This document shows positions 61,401-64,000 of a stretch of DNA of 64,000 nt, piece after piece. The DNA is from Methylococcaceae bacterium (GTDB lineage Bacteria > Pseudomonadota > Gammaproteobacteria > Methylococcales > Methylomonadaceae), in assembly GCA_021647585.1 (NCBI GenBank), contig JAKIUK010000009.1, forward strand, positions 14,885-78,884. The letters run 5' to 3'. How positions within the stretch are numbered: the first letter of the stretch is position 1; every line of letters starts with the position of its first letter. A program made the position numbers and the translations under genes. The notes beneath the pieces were generated by a model that was given only the letters and a program-made list of their open reading frames with translations, made no database searches and was not told where the DNA came from.

Positions 61401-64000
61401 CAGTCACAGGAAAACTGGCTTTCGCCCAATCATTGGTCTGCGCTAAATAAGATTGGGGAACACCATCAATACTAAAGATGAGCTCGTCACAACAACTCTC
61501 AGAACTTAAAAAATACCAAAAACTGACATGGCCTCCGACGACAGTCAGGTTAATCGTTAATCCAGCACTCTCATTATTATTCAGCCTGGGTGTTTTAACT
61601 AAATAGTTACCTATTAACGGTGAAAAAGGAGGGATATACGTTTGTGACACGATATTCCACGAAGCCGTGCCACTGCTTGTCCAGGATCTTGCGCCGAAGG
61701 TTCCTGTTTCAAAATCTTCAAACTGGGTGCCCCGCATATCAAAGGGGAAGGGGTCAATGGCATCATCAACACTATCTCTGTCGCTATCATTATATACACT
61801 ACGCGTTGAATCCAGGGGGTAATCATCATTCACATCCGGCACCCCGTCATTATCATCATCCCAGTCTATGGTTATACCAGATGATAATGCTTGTTCGTTT
61901 GAGATGTTTGTATTAAATGCATCCGCGAGTCCATCGCTATCATGATCACGGCTAATCAATGGATTATTCGGAAAGTCGTCCATGTAATTTGGCATGGCAT
62001 CCCCATCCGTATTGACTTTTTCATATTCAAAAGACGAGTTGATTGCTGGAATAAAGGTCAAAAACTGACTGGAAAAAGTTTGATTAAAATCGCCAGGAAT
62101 AATTCCTAAGTCTGGAAAGACATAGATTTTATCCGTGACCAGTCCAGTCAATCCCGTTTGTAAATCGGTGATTAAATAGTGATAGTGATCCAAACCGGTA
62201 AAACCGGGGGCAGGCGTGTATAACAGTTGATGATCTTGTGTTAAAGACAAAGTACCATGCGATGGGTCTGGTAATCCCCCTGCTAATGAAACAGATAAGG
62301 ATTTATCCATAAAGGGTGAAAGCGGATCAATTTTAAGTGCCGTATTTTCATTGCTTACACTAATTCTTTCACAATGAGTCTCGTTTTGGCATTCCCCGTC
62401 CTCAATCCAGTTTTTTAACAGAGTAAAATATTCACCCTTCTCAGGAATGATCTTGCTACCCGTATGTACACCATCTTTCACCACATTATCCGTCAACAAG
62501 CCCGCTGATTTATACAGCAACCTTGAAATAAAATTGCCTTGCACAAAAGAATATCGCCCAAGCTCAGACACCTTCAACATTTCATCGAAAAAATTAAAGT
62601 CTTCTGATCCCGCAACGTCAGGTGATGAATGGCAATTCAAGCATCGAGCATTATTCGCTGAGTTTTTTATCGAAGCATCGAAGGTCACATGTAGAAAGGG
62701 TGAGCCTACGACATTGATTGTTGTTGATACGGGAATTGAAACATCGGCAGGTCGTACTTTTCCCAGGTTATCTGTTGTTTCATCGTTAGAAACAGTTAAA
62801 GTCACGGTATATATACCCGGTTGACTGGCCACCAAAGTCGGTTTAGCGGATAATGGGTTTATCAGTGATACACCGTTAGAAGGTATAACCGACCAGTCGT
62901 AATGGGCTGCAGACAAGCTCCCCGTTCCATCGAGTTGCAAGGGGTTACCGACAACTTGATCAACATAGGAACCGGGGGTGGCGATGGGTTTCCCCGGCAA
63001 CACAGCCACTAAATTACCCAGCCCATCATCTACTACCGGTATCATCTCAGGAAATATTGATAGAGACAGATAGTCTATCAAGTTTGTGACGGCGGCAGTA
63101 TCACTCCAGAATTTGTTATAAGTTACCAAGGCAAGCGGCATAGTGGTGCGGGAAAAAACTGTGGTGCCTACCTGATTAAATAAACCCTCCAGATCATTAT
63201 AATCATTTAAATCCATCTGAGATATGTGCGCATTGACATTACCCGTGCTTTCAGGAAATGCCCTTTGAATATGACAGGCTCGACAGTAAGGCGCGATAAC
63301 CGTCTTATAAAATGTGGTATCTTCAGGGGTAAACGTCCATCCAGTGGGTACAAAATGACCGTCAAAAGATCCTGGTAAACCGGCACCACCATACCAGCCC
63401 TCGACCAGCTCTCTTGTCGCCGGGGTAGGGTCAGTGGTTAAAACCAATCGATTGAGCGCTTTAAAATAAGCCTCCTGATTCGCACGGCTATAGACACCTG
63501 ATCCGATGGTTGCACCTACGCCACTCGGATCATGAAATTCATACAGGTCTGGATCAAAGGGTAAAAAACCGGCACCAAAATTACCATCCTGAGCGCCTGC
63601 GTAAGCTAAATTAGGGGGGGCAAATTGGCCTGTCGCATCAATTCCGCCTGGACTTCCTCCGTGGCAAACCGCACAAAGCCCTGGAGAGGCTTCCGTTTTT
63701 CCTCTACCCGTCAAATCAAGTGCAGCTACTCGATTCCCCTCATTTCCATATCCATAAAACTGGGTGAATTTTGGACCGCCCGGTGTCACAGCACTGTATT
63801 CCATCACTACAGAAGCCAGCATGCCCGAAAGATCTCGTTTTTCAAAGGCATCTATACCGCCTGAAGTACACCTCTGTGCTTTGGGCCAGGCAGCACTAAA
63901 TGGCACATTACACCCTGCTGTGATTTCATCTGCTGATTGGTCTAAAGTTCGATTAAACGAAGGGTAATTTTCCAGAAGTGCGACCACATCGCCATTTGCT
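58459..64000 (-). CDS. Giant secreted multihaem, NHL-repeat protein with FG-GAP-like tail; 5' end outside window
   Basis: The frame is open to the window edge, so the true start is upstream of base 64000. In approximate order from a GTG at 63987: CAVCH (105), CRACH (235) and CLNCH (449) haem-binding motifs, with possible axial Met in TTMPLALV; a PKD-like domain (330-430); a cadherin-like segment; thrombospondin-type-3 calcium motifs; a lectin/MAM-like segment with DELIFSIDGVPQSYL; six NHL propeller repeats (ADSGNHRIRRIDVTTGII) about 1025-1360; a Calx-beta domain; and six 47-residue FG-GAP-like repeats. It is presumably exported and cytochrome c-like, possibly for electron transfer or redox sensing at the cell surface. 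The tail matches the protein at 2498. Confidence 0.88.
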   Translation of the reverse strand, partial: ANGDVVALLENYPSFNRTLDQSADEITAGCNVPFSAAWPKAQRCTSGGIDAFEKRDLSGMLASVVMEYSAVTPGGPKFTQFYGYGNEGNRVAALDLTGRGKTEASPGLCAVCHGGSPGGIDATGQFAPPNLAYAGAQDGNFGAGFLPFDPDLYEFHDPSGVGATIGSGVYSRANQEAYFKALNRLVLTTDPTPATRELVEGWYGGAGLPGSFDGHFVPTGWTFTPEDTTFYKTVIAPYCRACHIQRAFPESTGNVNAHISQMDLNDYNDLEGLFNQVGTTVFSRTTMPLALVTYNKFWSDTAAVTNLIDYLSLSIFPEMIPVVDDGLGNLVAVLPGKPIATPGSYVDQVVGNPLQLDGTGSLSAAHYDWSVIPSNGVSLINPLSAKPTLVASQPGIYTVTLTVSNDETTDNLGKVRPADVSIPVSTTINVVGSPFLHVTFDASIKNSANNARCLNCHSSPDVAGSEDFNFFDEMLKVSELGRYSFVQGNFISRLLYKSAGLLTDNVVKDGVHTGSKIIPEKGEYFTLLKNWIEDGECQNETHCERISVSNENTALKIDPLSPFMDKSLSVSLAGGLPDPSHGTLSLTQDHQLLYTPAPGFTGLDHYHYLITDLQTGLTGLVTDKIYVFPDLGIIPGDFNQTFSSQFLTFIPAINSSFEYEKVNTDGDAMPNYMDDFPNNPLISRDHDSDGLADAFNTNISNEQALSSGITIDWDDDNDGVPDVNDDYPLDSTRSVYNDSDRDSVDDAIDPFPFDMRGTQFEDFETGTFGARSWTSSGTASWNIVSQTYIPPFSPLIGNYLVKTPRLNNNESAGLTINLTVVGGHVSFWYFLSSESCCDELIFSIDGVPQSYLAQTNDWAKASFPVTAGNHMFDWTYSKDGSKSEGYDTAWVDAIEFSGPLDSDADGASDALDNCPMISNTAQRDSDADGLGDACDLSDSDGDGITDADEVAQGTDPTKSDTDGDGVNDGIDAFSLDPAASIDSDGDGHPDALVPWVASTSRPPLTVDLQPFNSRAGLDIDGDGVGDNVIYTIAGTGGFGFSGDGGLAIDAKFSGVDGLAADASGNLFLADSGNHRIRRIDVTTGIIATVAGTGVGGYSGDGGLATAAEINNPSELAFDATGNLFIADTFNARIRRIDATTGIITTVAGTGVSGFSGDGGQSTAALLSYPNGVAVDATGNLFIADSRNNRIRRIDATTGIITTVAGASVYGDFRGDGGLATVAQLDFPTGVAIDASGNLFIEDSNNGRVRRVDATTGIITTVAGTGIRGFSGDGGLATSAEINLLSGLAVDASGNLFIAEDSRIRRVDVTTGIINTVVGTGIYGFSGDGRQSIAAELSNVISLDVGASGNLFIADSGNLRIRQVTFANPEDAFPNDPTASIDTDGDGFPDSFNANATAAQIAASGLIVDAFPNDPLAAFDANHDGVSDYIVLGQGGVSVLPQIPSRLGFIASTYLASKLDGIVILPVTRIGRMTGTSSVQCQTVDDTALAGMDYVALNNSNGWLNWTDGDSSIKYCSISLIGNTIAQGRDRFTVNLITPSSGSIVGAISTAEILLTHPKHDDFGGDGKADILIRNTGGFLSMYEMDGAARSLSAVGSLPIDWKVVGIGDFGGDSKADILIRNSSGFLAMYQMNGAIRTLFPIGGLPVDWNIEQVSDFNGDGKADILIRNGRGFLSLYQMNGANRTLLAIGGLPIDWNVEQVGDFNGDGKADILIRNGRGFLAMYQMNGANRTLFPIGGLPLDWNVEQVGDFNGDGKADILIRNSRGFLAMYQMEGASRTLLPIGGLPLDWSIAQVSDFDGDGKADILIRKSNGFLAMYQMNGAIRTLNSVGGLPTTWTIQPIEQPWL
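58466..59330 (-). repeat. Six tandem 141-base repeats encoding FG-GAP-like units
   Basis: The units encode DFNGDGKADILIRN, then GRGFLAMYQMNGANRTL and an IGGLP.DW ending. The last unit and terminus (TTWTIQPIEQPWL) parallel the end of the protein at 2498 (TAWTIQPVKQPLL). The middle units are closest to each other. Confidence 0.9.

Noticed and set aside
1..64000. Prophage or complete genomic island with integrase
   Set aside because: Apart from the pseudo-tRNA and insertion-sequence material, no integrase, phage structural gene or conjugation gene is visible.

Overview
The window is AT-rich chromosomal DNA from a gammaproteobacterium. Family-level cues (RecC, a GspA/GspB pair, an rfbACDB rhamnose set, a Wzx/Wzy/Wzc polysaccharide locus, giant secreted proteins with FG-GAP-like tails, abundant miniature repeats) fit large-genome free-living or symbiotic lineages such as Methylococcales or Thiotrichales. 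No rRNA or core marker fixes the taxon, so this is an inference. No CRISPR array, prophage module or intact tRNA was found.

Layout. 1-2.1 kb: an ISNCY-type transposase cut by the window edge, then a brnTA toxin-antitoxin pair with a broken toxin. 2.5-11 kb: a 2488-residue secreted multidomain protein behind a LuxR-type regulator. 11-12.8 kb: mobile-element debris, including a parDE pair that is frameshifted, stop-interrupted and split by a miniature inverted-repeat element. 12.8-19 kb: recC without recB/recD beside it, two small hypothetical proteins, and the gspA-gspB pair. 19-51 kb: a large exopolysaccharide locus. 51.7-54 kb: an ABC-type polysaccharide exporter whose permease carries an N-terminal TPR domain. 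54.4-64 kb: a minus-strand set of a TPR protein, a lipoprotein, a Ser/Thr kinase-FGE fusion, and a second giant protein with three haem-binding CxxCH motifs that runs off the window.

How the polysaccharide genes fit together. GalU makes UDP-glucose, Ugd converts it to UDP-glucuronate, RfbABCD makes dTDP-rhamnose, and Gmd starts a GDP-6-deoxyhexose route. A WcaJ-type transferase loads the first sugar on undecaprenyl phosphate, and GT2, GT4 and WecG-family transferases extend the unit. A Wzx flippase and Wzy-like proteins move and polymerise it. A Wzc-type tyrosine kinase, a short OPX lipoprotein and a separate outer-membrane barrel export it. A PPP-family phosphatase sits where a Wzb phosphatase might be expected. 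GlmS supplies glucosamine-6-phosphate.

Striking features. The two giant genes are in the same orientation at opposite ends of the window and share a Calx-beta plus six-repeat tail, so they form long direct repeats around about 55 kb containing the polysaccharide locus. At least five families of short inverted-repeat elements fill the intergenic spaces. One family shows a CTAG target duplication, and another forms an inverted pair around an orphan membrane-protein gene. A degenerate tRNA-Glu-like sequence lies inside the polysaccharide region and may be a relic of an old integration.
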